Counted from the first letter of the stretch, positions 1-5,947 are shown. The stretch is 10,717 bases of DNA from Pseudomonadota bacterium (GCA_025351555.1 JANXVS010000093.1:1-10717), one strand, 5' to 3'. Notes: generated from the letters alone by a model not told the origin. Numbers and translations: made by a program.

Positions 1-55
1 GGTCTGCATTGGCCTCATTGACTTCGATTACATACGCCGCACTCCCACAACCCCA

Positions 56-80
56 AAAGCCCTTGCTGCGCAAGGGCTTT
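56..80. terminator. Hairpin, possible bidirectional terminator
   Basis: A perfect 10-bp stem (AAAGCCCTTG at 56-65 pairing with CAAGGGCTTT at 71-80) closes a 5-base loop. The A-run before the stem and the T-run at its end give short T tracts on both strands, 3 on plus and 4 on minus, so it could stop transcription either way. There is no long U tract, so termination strength is uncertain. It may end a gene lying left of the window; bases 1-55 contain nothing I can assign to a gene. Confidence 0.45.
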
Positions 81-81
81 C

Positions 82-102
82 GCCCCCTAAACTTAAGGGG
101 GC
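82..102. other. Second small hairpin upstream of queD
   Basis: GCCCCCT at 82-88 pairs with AGGGGGC at 96-102 around a 7-base A/T-rich loop. It lies directly after the 56-80 hairpin and about 50 bases before the queD start. No T tract follows. It may be part of a tandem terminator or fold at the edge of the queD promoter; its function is not clear. Confidence 0.35.
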
Positions 103-153
103 TGAAGAGCGAAAACCAACCTCGGTATACTTTTGCAGAGACTTCCCAGACAT

Positions 154-522
154 ATGGACATTTTCAAGATCTTTCAGCTCGAAGCCGCACACTGGCTGCC
201 GCGCGTGCCGCCCGGGCACAAATGCGCGCGCATGCATGGGCATTCGTTTCGCATCGAAGTGCATGTGCGCGGCGAACCTGCGGCCGATACGGGCTGGGTC
301 ATGGATTTCGCCGAGGTGAAAGCCGCATTCGCCCCGATCTTCGAGCAGTTGGATCATCGCTGCCTCAATGAGGTCGCCGGGCTGGAAAATCCGACCAGTG
401 AAATGCTGGCGATCTGGATTTGGAATGCCCTCAAGCCGGCGCTGCCGGCGCTGAACAGGATCGTCGTGCACGAGACCTGCACCTCGGGGTGTGCCTATGC
501 CGGGCCCCAGGTCGCGGCATAG
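154..522 (+). CDS. queD: 6-carboxy-5,6,7,8-tetrahydropterin synthase QueD
   Basis: QueD converts 7,8-dihydroneopterin triphosphate to 6-carboxytetrahydropterin, the second step toward preQ0 and queuosine tRNA modification, in the cytoplasm. The 122-residue product has the whole family signature: EAAHWLP with zinc ligand His13, then KCARMHGHSF with catalytic Cys24 and zinc ligands His28 and His30, then WVMDFAEVK, LDHRCLN (Asp67-His68), GLENPTSE, and ETCTSGC with Glu107 near the C terminus. It aligns end to end with the roughly 120-residue E. coli enzyme as I remember it. The ATG at 154 fits the family start; an in-frame ATG at 133 would add seven residues that homologues lack. The ribosome binding site is poor. 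A TATACT box at 126-131 could be a -10 element, but its -35 is weak. No other queuosine gene is in the window; the gene appears to stand alone. Confidence 0.95.
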   Translation: MDIFKIFQLEAAHWLPRVPPGHKCARMHGHSFRIEVHVRGEPAADTGWVMDFAEVKAAFAPIFEQLDHRCLNEVAGLENPTSEMLAIWIWNALKPALPALNRIVVHETCTSGCAYAGPQVAA

Positions 523-567
523 CGCAACTGCACCAAACCAGCGGGTTTGCGGCGCGCCGGAATCAAT

Positions 568-632
568 CACGCTATTGATAATAAATACTTTATTTTCATA
601 TATTTATATCTATAGCTTGGCCTGGATATTGG
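568..632. promoter_or_regulatory. AT-rich stretch upstream of phasin promoter
   Basis: From about 568 to 617 the sequence is dominated by A and T runs (for example TTTATTTTCATATATTTATA), in sharp contrast to the GC-rich surroundings. It lies directly upstream of the -35 element at 639, where an UP element or a curved protein-binding segment would sit. No reading frame here looks like a gene. The stretch 523-705 is otherwise intergenic. Confidence 0.45.
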
Positions 633-655
633 AATATGTTGCAACGCAACATATT
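633..655. promoter_or_regulatory. Inverted repeat, candidate operator of phasin gene
   Basis: AATATGTTGC (633-642) and GCAACATATT (646-655) form a perfect 10-bp inverted repeat with a 3-base spacer AAC. It covers the -35 hexamer TTGCAA at 639-644 of the phasin promoter, so a dimeric protein bound here would be expected to block RNA polymerase. Phasin genes in PHB-forming bacteria are often repressed by PhaR, and a TTGC-N3-GCAA core resembles the TGC/GCA dyads reported for such regulators; that link is inference from memory. An RNA hairpin role is less likely because the repeat lies upstream of the expected transcript start. Confidence 0.6.
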
Positions 656-667
656 TCGTTGTATAGT
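639..667 (+). promoter_or_regulatory. Sigma70-type promoter of phasin gene
   Basis: TTGCAA at 639-644 and TATAGT at 662-667 are separated by 17 bases, the ideal spacing, with an AT-rich stretch upstream. The expected transcript start is near 674, giving a leader of about 30 bases. A ribosome binding site GAGGG at 694-698 sits 7 bases before the ATG at 706. Confidence 0.75.
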
Positions 668-705
668 GCGCCCCACACTCCCACTCCACCGATGAGGGCA
701 CTATC

Positions 706-1092
706 ATGTACGAGCAAATCAATTCGCAAGTCCTGGCGTTCAGCAAGAGCTTCGCCGACAACGCAATGAAGGCGCACAGCCTGGCCGTCGAAGGCTTCGA
801 GCGCATCACTGCGCTGCAGCTCAAGACCCTGGAAAACCGCGTTTCGGCGACGGTTGAGTTCTTCTCCGAAGCCGCCGAAGTGCGCGATTTCGACGGCGTC
901 AAGACGATGTGGCCGAAGGGCGTCAATCTGGTCAAGGAAACCTCCGAGAAGTTCTATGCGAACGGCCAGGAAGTTTTCGGCGTCAGCCTGAAGACCTCCG
1001 AAGCGCTGAGTCAGTTGGCCAAGGGCAGCATCGAAGCGGCCAACGACAACTTCACCAAGACGGTCAACGTGGCCAAGAAAGCCGCGAAGTAA
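706..1092 (+). CDS. Phasin family protein (PHA granule-associated)
   Basis: The 128-residue product matches the Phasin_2 type of granule-associated proteins, which coat polyhydroxyalkanoate inclusions in the cytoplasm and control their number and size. It is predicted to be almost wholly helical and amphipathic, with the family-like middle segment VRDFDGVKTMWPKGVNLVKE, a second helical stretch (TSEKFYANGQEVFGVSLK) and an alanine/lysine tail ending AKKAAK. There is no signal peptide or membrane helix. The start is set by GAGGG seven bases before the ATG. The gene is monocistronic, with its own strong promoter, an overlapping operator-like repeat and a terminator at 1160-1190. A phaP-type role is likely, but no PHA synthase or PhaR gene is in the window, so polymer production by this organism is inferred. 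Confidence 0.9.
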   Translation: MYEQINSQVLAFSKSFADNAMKAHSLAVEGFERITALQLKTLENRVSATVEFFSEAAEVRDFDGVKTMWPKGVNLVKETSEKFYANGQEVFGVSLKTSEALSQLAKGSIEAANDNFTKTVNVAKKAAK

Positions 1093-1159
1093 TCAACTAG
1101 AACCAGCACGAATACTTGCTGCGCGAGCTCCCTCCCCTCGAATTCCGCAGTGAGTTGTG

Positions 1160-1190
1160 GCCGGATGGTTTATCCATCCGGCTTTTTTTT
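1160..1190 (+). terminator. Rho-independent terminator of phasin gene
   Basis: GCCGGATGG (1160-1168) pairs perfectly with CCATCCGGC (1174-1182) around a TTTAT loop and is followed at once by eight T residues (1183-1190). It lies 68 bases after the phasin stop codon. The reverse strand lacks a T tract, so it should act only on plus-strand transcription. Confidence 0.92.
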
Positions 1191-1290
1191 ATGGCCACGG
1201 ACGGCCGGTATGCTGGAAATGCAGGAGCATTTTCCAGCGATGGCCATGGATGGAGCGAATGCCGTAGTGCAGGAGCACTATCGGCGAGCG
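1191..1290. repeat. REP-like twin-hairpin element
   Basis: Two imperfect hairpins of the same design lie in tandem. The first (1212-1238) has GCTGGAAATGC paired with GCATTTTCCAGC; the second (1261-1285) has GCCGTAGTGC paired with GCACTATCGGC. Both have the same four-base loop AGGA, framed as GC-AGGA-GC, and both have a single unpaired T in the right arm. The first is also enclosed by ATGGCCA (1191-1197) and TGGCCAT (1241-1247), and each hairpin is followed by a GCGATG-like segment. Different stem sequences with the same loop and bulge show conserved structure. The place, between the ends of two converging genes, is typical of REP/BIME elements. I infer many genomic copies but cannot test that here. 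Confidence 0.65.
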
Positions 1291-1302
1291 ATGACGTTCC
1301 CA

Positions 1303-1680
1303 TCACGCGCCGATCGCAAATAGCGCGATCGTGCAGGCCAGACCGCCGGCCCAGATCAGACTGCGCAAGCTCGCCAGATCCGCCATATAACAAGCGCCGT
1401 AGGCCAATCGCAAGGCGATAAACGCCAACGCCAGCGCGTCGATTTTCCCTTGCGCCGCGCCCACCTGCTGTGCCACCAGCACGCCCGCAGCAAACGCCGG
1501 AAACGCTTCGAACGAATTCAGGTGCGCCCAGTTTGCGCGTTGCGCAATCCCGGTCATTCGCGCCTGGAAATCCCGCACTGCATGGTTGTTGAAGCGACGA
1601 CGATCCAGGGTTTTCGCAATCGCGGTAAAGCCGAACGGCAATAGCGCCGCGATCAAGACGCACCAGTAGGAAATATGCAC
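1303..1680 (-). CDS. MAPEG family membrane protein
   Basis: This 125-residue inner-membrane protein resembles the bacterial MAPEG family (membrane-associated proteins in eicosanoid and glutathione metabolism). It begins HISYWCVLIAALLPFGFTAI, matching the family N terminus, has the motif FQARMTGIAQRANWAHLNSFEAFP in its first loop region (in pieces: the Arg-Ala-Asn and Asn-Ser-Phe-Glu residues are the typical ones), and shows four hydrophobic segments. The GTG start at 1680 has a GGAG seven bases upstream and gives the family-like beginning; an ATG at 1695, preceded by GAGGG, would add five residues and is a fair alternative. Members in eukaryotes conjugate glutathione, but the role of these short bacterial members is mostly unknown, so no reaction is assigned. 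It is divergent from the phosphatase gene at 1767, with a short 86-base gap. Confidence 0.85.
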   Translation of the reverse strand: MHISYWCVLIAALLPFGFTAIAKTLDRRRFNNHAVRDFQARMTGIAQRANWAHLNSFEAFPAFAAGVLVAQQVGAAQGKIDALALAFIALRLAYGACYMADLASLRSLIWAGGLACTIALFAIGA

Positions 1681-1766
1681 GGCAGGGCTCCTCATGGAAG
1701 GCCCTCATCATCCCCCACATCGCGGGTTTATGCCAAACTGCGCCGATAGCAAGCGGTCGTTCAACC

Positions 1767-3407
1767 ATGCCCAGTCTGATCGTAACTTCGGGAGTTCTTA
1801 CCGGACAGGTCTTCAGCTTCGCCGACAGTGCCGTGGTCGGCCGCGGTCAGTTTTCCGAGGTGCGCCTGAACCATCCGACGGTGTCGCGCCGGCATGCCTT
1901 GATCCGCAATAGCGGTCAAGGTTACGAAGTCAGCGATCAGGAAAGCGCCAACGGCACGCGTCATCGCGGCCAGCGTATTGAGCAGCCGGTGCGCGTCAAC
2001 GATGGCGACGAACTGGAATTCGGCGAGATCAAGACGATCTTCCGCAGTGCAGCGAGCGAGCATTCGTCGCTGCACTCGGTGACCGCCACGGAAGACAATG
2101 CCACGCGCGCGCGCGCGGCGGTCGACAAGAATGTTCTCGCGGCGTCGACACCGGAGACACCAGGATTGCGCGAACTGCTCGCACGCCTGAAACTTTTCTG
2201 CGTCTTGGGCGCGCTCGCACGCCACGAACAATCCCTGCGCGAGCAACTCGGACAGGCGCTCGACGCGCTCCTGGCCGCGTTTCCACAAGCCAGCCGCGCC
2301 GCCATCTACAGTCGTGTTGCCGCATCCGATCACCTGTCGCTGATCGCACAGCGTTCGAGCGCATCGGCGGGTGCCGAGTTCGCGCAGGTCGAAGCCTTCC
2401 TGGGTGAGGCGCTGCGCCTGCAGGGCGGGATCAGCGTCACCGATGCCGCCAGCCGCGATGCGCTCGCCGCGCGTCTGCGCTCCAACGCGCTGCCGGCCGC
2501 ATTGCTGGGCATGCCGCTGCGGCTCGGCAAGGACGTGCTCGGCGTGCTCTATCTGGATAGCCGCGACAACGAACACGCCTGGCGTGCCGCCGATCACGAG
2601 TTGTTTGCCGGGATCGCCGGACAACTGGCGTGGATGATGGCTGCGCAACAGGCGCAATCGCCGGAGCGCGCGATCGAAGCGCACGATCTGGCCCTGGCGC
2701 GGCGCATCCAGCAGCGCTTTCTACCGCAATCGCCACCGACCATCGCCGGCTACCGCATCGCCGACAGTTATGCCGCTGCTCGCGTGATCGGCGGCGATCA
2801 CTACGATTTCTTCAACTATCGCGACGGCCACGCCGGACTTGTGATTGCCGATGTCTCCGGCAAATCGGTATCCGGAGCACTGTATATGGCGCGCCTCAGC
2901 GTGCAAGTGCGCATGATGGCGCGCCATCTGGCCGGCCCGGTGGAATTGCTGTCCGGCTTGAACCGCAAGCTCTATCAGGAACTGGAGCCTGGCATGTTCG
3001 TGACCATGCTCGCCGCCATGCTCGATCCGGAATCCGGCAACATGGAATTCGCCTGCGCCGGGCATCCATCACCGCTGCTGCGCGCGGCCGATGGCAACGT
3101 GAGCGAACTATCCGAACCCGGCGCCCTGCCGCTTGGCGCGATGGCCGATACGGCGTTCCATCCGCATACCGTCACCCTCGCGCCGGGCAGTTGCGTGCTG
3201 TTCTACACCGACGGCCTGGATGAGGCACACAATGATAAAAAGGAACTTTTTGGAAAAGAGCGCATTGTACAAACGCTGCGTGAGAGCAATGGCGGCGCCC
3301 AGGACGCGCTCGATGCGTTGCTCGCGGATGTCGCGCGTTTCGCCGGCGGCGAACCGCAAAGCGACGACCTGACCCTGATCACGCTGTCGCGCGACCGCAA
3401 GCGCTAG
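1767..3407 (+). CDS. FHA-GAF-PP2C (SpoIIE/RsbU-type) serine phosphatase
   Basis: The 546-residue soluble protein has three parts. Residues 1-95 are a forkhead-associated domain with all key residues (Gly25-Arg26, Ser40-Arg41-Arg42-His43, Asn62-Gly63-Thr64), so it should bind phosphothreonine. Residues about 135-292 resemble a GAF sensor domain, ending LGVLYLDSRDNEHAW. Residues about 305-546 are a SpoIIE/RsbU-type PP2C phosphatase: RIQQRFLP, GGDHYDFF (Asp344), IADVSGKSVSGAL (Asp362), FACAGHPSPLL, FYTDGLDEA (Asp482) and SDDLTLI (Asp533-Asp534), the expected metal ligands. Such enzymes remove phosphate from a serine of STAS-domain proteins and so activate a partner-switching pathway. The convergent operon encodes a STAS protein, the likely substrate. 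The sensor ligand is unknown. The stop codon overlaps the stop of the convergent STAS gene. Confidence 0.93.
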   Translation: MPSLIVTSGVLTGQVFSFADSAVVGRGQFSEVRLNHPTVSRRHALIRNSGQGYEVSDQESANGTRHRGQRIEQPVRVNDGDELEFGEIKTIFRSAASEHSSLHSVTATEDNATRARAAVDKNVLAASTPETPGLRELLARLKLFCVLGALARHEQSLREQLGQALDALLAAFPQASRAAIYSRVAASDHLSLIAQRSSASAGAEFAQVEAFLGEALRLQGGISVTDAASRDALAARLRSNALPAALLGMPLRLGKDVLGVLYLDSRDNEHAWRAADHELFAGIAGQLAWMMAAQQAQSPERAIEAHDLALARRIQQRFLPQSPPTIAGYRIADSYAAARVIGGDHYDFFNYRDGHAGLVIADVSGKSVSGALYMARLSVQVRMMARHLAGPVELLSGLNRKLYQELEPGMFVTMLAAMLDPESGNMEFACAGHPSPLLRAADGNVSELSEPGALPLGAMADTAFHPHTVTLAPGSCVLFYTDGLDEAHNDKKELFGKERIVQTLRESNGGAQDALDALLADVARFAGGEPQSDDLTLITLSRDRKR

Positions 3408-3414
3408 CGCTTGC
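3397..3414. repeat. 18-bp perfect palindrome at convergent gene ends
   Basis: GCAAGCGCTAGCGCTTGC is its own reverse complement. The central CTAG supplies both stop codons: TAG at 3405-3407 for the plus-strand phosphatase and TAG at 3406-3404 for the minus-strand STAS gene. Both proteins thus end in Lys-Arg, read from the same palindrome. Transcripts from either side could fold here, though a loopless hairpin with no T tract is a poor intrinsic terminator. No other terminator separates the two units. Confidence 0.6.
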
Positions 3415-4012
3415 CGCCAAACAAACCGCGCAGCTTGCCGAGAACGCCCACTGCAGGTGACGGTACGGGAGCAGCTGGCGCCGGCCTGGATGGCGCCGCG
3501 GGCGCCACCTTGACACCCGTCGCCGGTTTGGCTGCTGCCATCGGCTTGAGTCCGAGCAGAATCGCCGCCGCACGCGCCAGTTCCGCCGCCTGCACGTATG
3601 GCGCCGTCATATTGGCCTTGATGCCCATCAAGGCCGCGGCCCTTTGCCCGAGACTGGCCTCGGGTCTGGCTTGCGCCGCCTTGGGCAAGGCGGCAGCGCG
3701 ATCGGGAAAAATCGCGAACAGCTTGCTGAATCCGGCAACATCGAATACTTGGGTAACGGCCGCGTTCAATCCGCACAGGCGCAAGCTGCCCTTGCCCCCG
3801 TCCAGCTGTTTGGCCAGGCTCAGCAGCACACGCAATCCTGCGCTGCTGACATAGCCGATGCCGGACAGATCGATCAGGAATTCGCGTTCGCCCGCGGCAA
3901 GCAGATCCTGCAGCGCCAGTTCGACATCCACCGCGGTTTCGGTATCCAGGCGGCCGCTCAGCGCGAGCAGCCTGACCGTGCCGATTTGCTCCTGTTGGAT
4001 CTCGATCGCCAC
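3404..4012 (-). CDS. STAS-domain protein (anti-anti-sigma factor-like) with C-terminal tail
   Basis: Residues 1-105 form a STAS domain like that of SpoIIAA/RsbV. The segment LIDLSGIGYVSSAGLRVLLS (46-65) contains the serine pair Ser56-Ser57 at the position phosphorylated in these proteins. The phosphorylated form is normally inactive and the dephosphorylated form binds a kinase/anti-sigma factor. The remaining part (about 106-202) is unusual: a helical middle (to about residue 155), then an Ala/Pro-rich linker and a basic glycine-rich end, GKLRGLFGGKR. Ordinary anti-anti-sigma factors stop at about 100-120 residues. The GTG start at 4012 follows the stop of the upstream gene by six bases, and the ribosome binding site GAGG overlaps that stop, which suggests translational coupling. 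It is the last gene of a three-gene operon. Confidence 0.88.
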   Translation of the reverse strand: MAIEIQQEQIGTVRLLALSGRLDTETAVDVELALQDLLAAGEREFLIDLSGIGYVSSAGLRVLLSLAKQLDGGKGSLRLCGLNAAVTQVFDVAGFSKLFAIFPDRAAALPKAAQARPEASLGQRAAALMGIKANMTAPYVQAAELARAAAILLGLKPMAAAKPATGVKVAPAAPSRPAPAAPVPSPAVGVLGKLRGLFGGKR

Positions 4013-4018
4013 TGGGCC

Positions 4019-5026
4019 TCAACCTTCGCGGAAAACGAAACGCGCCGCGCCGATCTGGATGACGTCTTCGTTGGCCAACGGTCGCTCGCGTACCTTTTCC
4101 GCGTTCACCCGCGTGCCGTGTTTGCTGCCCAGATCAACCAGGGTGAATCCGGCCATGCTCACGGTGATCTGCGCATGTTTGGGGTCCACGCCTGGCCCGC
4201 CGATGCGGATGTCATTGCCCGTATCCGCGCCGATACTCATGGGTTTCAGGCTCAAGGTGTAGGTTTGTTTGCCGGCCTCCGGATTCTGCGGTACCAGCCG
4301 CGCCGCGCGGAATATTTGGGTCGAGCCGTCGCCCGGCGGCGGTGGTGGTGGCCGCGGCTTCGGGGCATCGGCGTCGGGAATATTGATCGCGGACATGACC
4401 TGGGTCTTGCCCGGCGGCGCATCGCCGACAATCGTCTGCACCTCGTGGGTGCGCGCCTGCGCGGCGGCAAGATCCATCCCCGTAAGTGTTGCGGACTTGT
4501 TCGTGATCGCTTCTTCCCGAGCCGGCATAGCCGGTTGTGGCGGCAGTGCAGATTCCAGCTCGCTCTCAGTGTGGAAGGCTTCCAGAAAGCGCGCTTTCAA
4601 TTCCAGCGCGCGCGCGCGCGCTTCGGACTTGTCCTTGACGCTGGTTTCGATCGCCTTGATCCGCCGCTGGAATTCCTTGTCATCGAATTCACCGAGCTTG
4701 TTACGCAATTCCAGTTCCTGCTGGTCGAGCTTTACCGCTTCGTGATCAGCCTCGAAGCGATCGAGCAAACCGCGCAAGCGCGCATACTGGTCGCGCGCGG
4801 CCTGCTTGAGCGGACTGGCCTGCTGCTCCAGCCCTTGCACGCGTTGCTCATAGTCGCCGCGCACGCGCAGATACACGGCCGTGGCGACGCTGGCTTTGAG
4901 TTCATCCATCGCCGCCAGGCGTTCACTGAGCTGATCCTGTTCCAGCTTCAGGGTCTTGAGTGAATCGATCGCAGACAGATCAATGGCGCCCAGCGCCTCC
5001 TGCCATTCATTGTCCTTGCCTGCCAT
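4019..5026 (-). CDS. Coiled-coil protein with C-terminal, non-canonical FHA domain
   Basis: The 335-residue protein starts with a long charged helical stretch (about 15-155, rich in Glu, Lys, Gln and Leu in heptad-like order), likely a coiled coil. A flexible linker (155-250) follows with a proline run (PRPPPPPPP, about 224-231). Residues about 254-333 form an FHA-like domain. Its binding residues differ from the usual: Gly266-Ala267 stands in place of Gly-Arg, Asp281-Pro-Lys-His284 in place of Ser-Arg-x-His, and His303-Gly-Thr305 in place of Asn-Gly-Thr. The linker contains two TQ-[VI]-[MF] segments (Thr208 and Thr236) that look like kinase target sites. No signal peptide or membrane segment is seen. 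It is the middle gene of the operon, 17 bases after the cNMP/FHA gene. Function unknown; a scaffold or phospho-regulated adaptor is my inference. Confidence 0.85.
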   Translation of the reverse strand: MAGKDNEWQEALGAIDLSAIDSLKTLKLEQDQLSERLAAMDELKASVATAVYLRVRGDYEQRVQGLEQQASPLKQAARDQYARLRGLLDRFEADHEAVKLDQQELELRNKLGEFDDKEFQRRIKAIETSVKDKSEARARALELKARFLEAFHTESELESALPPQPAMPAREEAITNKSATLTGMDLAAAQARTHEVQTIVGDAPPGKTQVMSAINIPDADAPKPRPPPPPPGDGSTQIFRAARLVPQNPEAGKQTYTLSLKPMSIGADTGNDIRIGGPGVDPKHAQITVSMAGFTLVDLGSKHGTRVNAEKVRERPLANEDVIQIGAARFVFREG

Positions 5027-5043
5027 GTTGCTCTCCGATCTGC

Positions 5044-5862
5044 CTATGCAATAACCAATTCGACTTCGACTGAGCCAAAGCGCAGCGTGTCGCCAGGTTT
5101 GAGAGCCATGGACGCGCCTGGATTCATGCGTTCACCGTTGACGAACGTGCCGTTGGCGCCGCCCTCGTCGCGCACGAAGTATAGTGCGCCCTGCCTGAGA
5201 ATTTTTGCGTGGCGGCGACTCAAGCTGCGATTGGTATCGAATGCGCCGAGATCGATCTCGGGCGTGACGCCGGTTACCGGATCGGCACGGCCAACGAGGA
5301 ATTCGTTGCACGCCGCATCCAGTGGCAGGATCTGTCCGCCGGCCACATGACGCAGCACCATGTGTTGCGGCGCCGATGCAACAACGGGTTCGGACTTGGC
5401 CACCGGCGCGGCGGGTACCGGCTCACGCGCGACCGGCGGCCGGGGCGCAGGCGCTTGGGCACGTGGCGCTGCCGATGCGGCCTTGGCTTTCATCAGTTCG
5501 GTCTGCGCTTCGTGCATGCGCTGTTCCGTGCGGCGCTGGCGCGCCACCATCTTGCGCATGATGCGCACCGCGATTTCCACATTTTGCCGCAGCACATCGG
5601 CGAACGCCGCGCGCTCGATCCGCAGCATGCGGCTAGCGGTTTTCGCCAAGGCGGTGACGCCGCGCGGCTGCTCTTCCAGCATTGCCGTCTCGCCGAAGAA
5701 ATCGCCGGGGCCAAGGCTGTCCACGACCTCGTCGCTGCCGCTCTGGCGGACAATATCGATCTGGCCGGATTCAATGATGTACATGTCGCTGCCGGCATCG
5801 CCTTCCTTGTACACCGCAGCGCCGGCAGGAACTTCGATAAACGGATCTTTGGCGTTGCTCAT
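5044..5862 (-). CDS. Cyclic nucleotide-binding domain plus FHA domain protein
   Basis: The 272-residue product joins a CRP-like cyclic nucleotide-binding domain (about 5-105) to a C-terminal FHA domain (about 186-270) through a helix (100-128) and an Ala/Pro-rich linker (129-165). The phosphate-binding cassette reads PGDFFGETAMLEEQPRGVTA, with Gly57, Glu58 and Arg67, the residues that hold cNMP. The FHA domain is canonical: Gly191-Arg192, Ser215-Arg-Arg-His218 and Asn237-Gly-Thr239. There is no DNA-binding domain, so it is not a CRP-type transcription factor; it probably links a cyclic nucleotide signal to phosphothreonine recognition. The ATG at 5862 is chosen because the reading frame open to 5982 would begin upstream of the likely promoter at 5918-5947 and adds 40 residues unlike any domain. 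It is the first gene of the operon; the ribosome binding site is weak. Confidence 0.88.
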   Translation of the reverse strand: MSNAKDPFIEVPAGAAVYKEGDAGSDMYIIESGQIDIVRQSGSDEVVDSLGPGDFFGETAMLEEQPRGVTALAKTASRMLRIERAAFADVLRQNVEIAVRIMRKMVARQRRTEQRMHEAQTELMKAKAASAAPRAQAPAPRPPVAREPVPAAPVAKSEPVVASAPQHMVLRHVAGGQILPLDAACNEFLVGRADPVTGVTPEIDLGAFDTNRSLSRRHAKILRQGALYFVRDEGGANGTFVNGERMNPGASMALKPGDTLRFGSVEVELVIA

Positions 5863-5917
5863 CGACACGCATATCCACGAAAGGGTGGGCTGGTGGGCCT
5901 TGCCGCCCGAATTGGCG

Positions 5918-5947
5918 ATTATGCCGAGCGGCGCACAGCCGCCGCAA
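5918..5947 (-). promoter_or_regulatory. Promoter of the cNMP-FHA / coiled-coil-FHA / STAS operon
   Basis: On the minus strand TTGCGG (5947-5942) and CATAAT (5923-5918) are 18 bases apart. The expected transcript start is near 5911, about 50 bases before the ATG at 5862. The same -35 hexamer and spacing occur in the promoter at 9248-9277. No other good promoter was seen in the 5863-6016 divergent gap; a TATAGT at 6005-6010 on the plus strand lacks a -35. Confidence 0.6.

Noticed and set aside
1..55. Possible end or start of a gene at the left edge
   Set aside because: Short open stretches exist on both strands, but with fewer than 20 codons and no recognisable residues none can be supported.
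28..570. 180-codon minus-strand frame opposite queD
   Set aside because: It runs antisense through an unmistakable queD gene, its product resembles no family I know, and it is best explained by GC-rich codon bias.
1761..2684. Long minus-strand frame inside the phosphatase gene, and other large antisense frames at 3644-4963 and 5771-7006
   Set aside because: Each lies opposite a gene with clear domains. Their products are rich in Arg, His and Gly without domain structure, as expected for shadow frames in GC-rich DNA.
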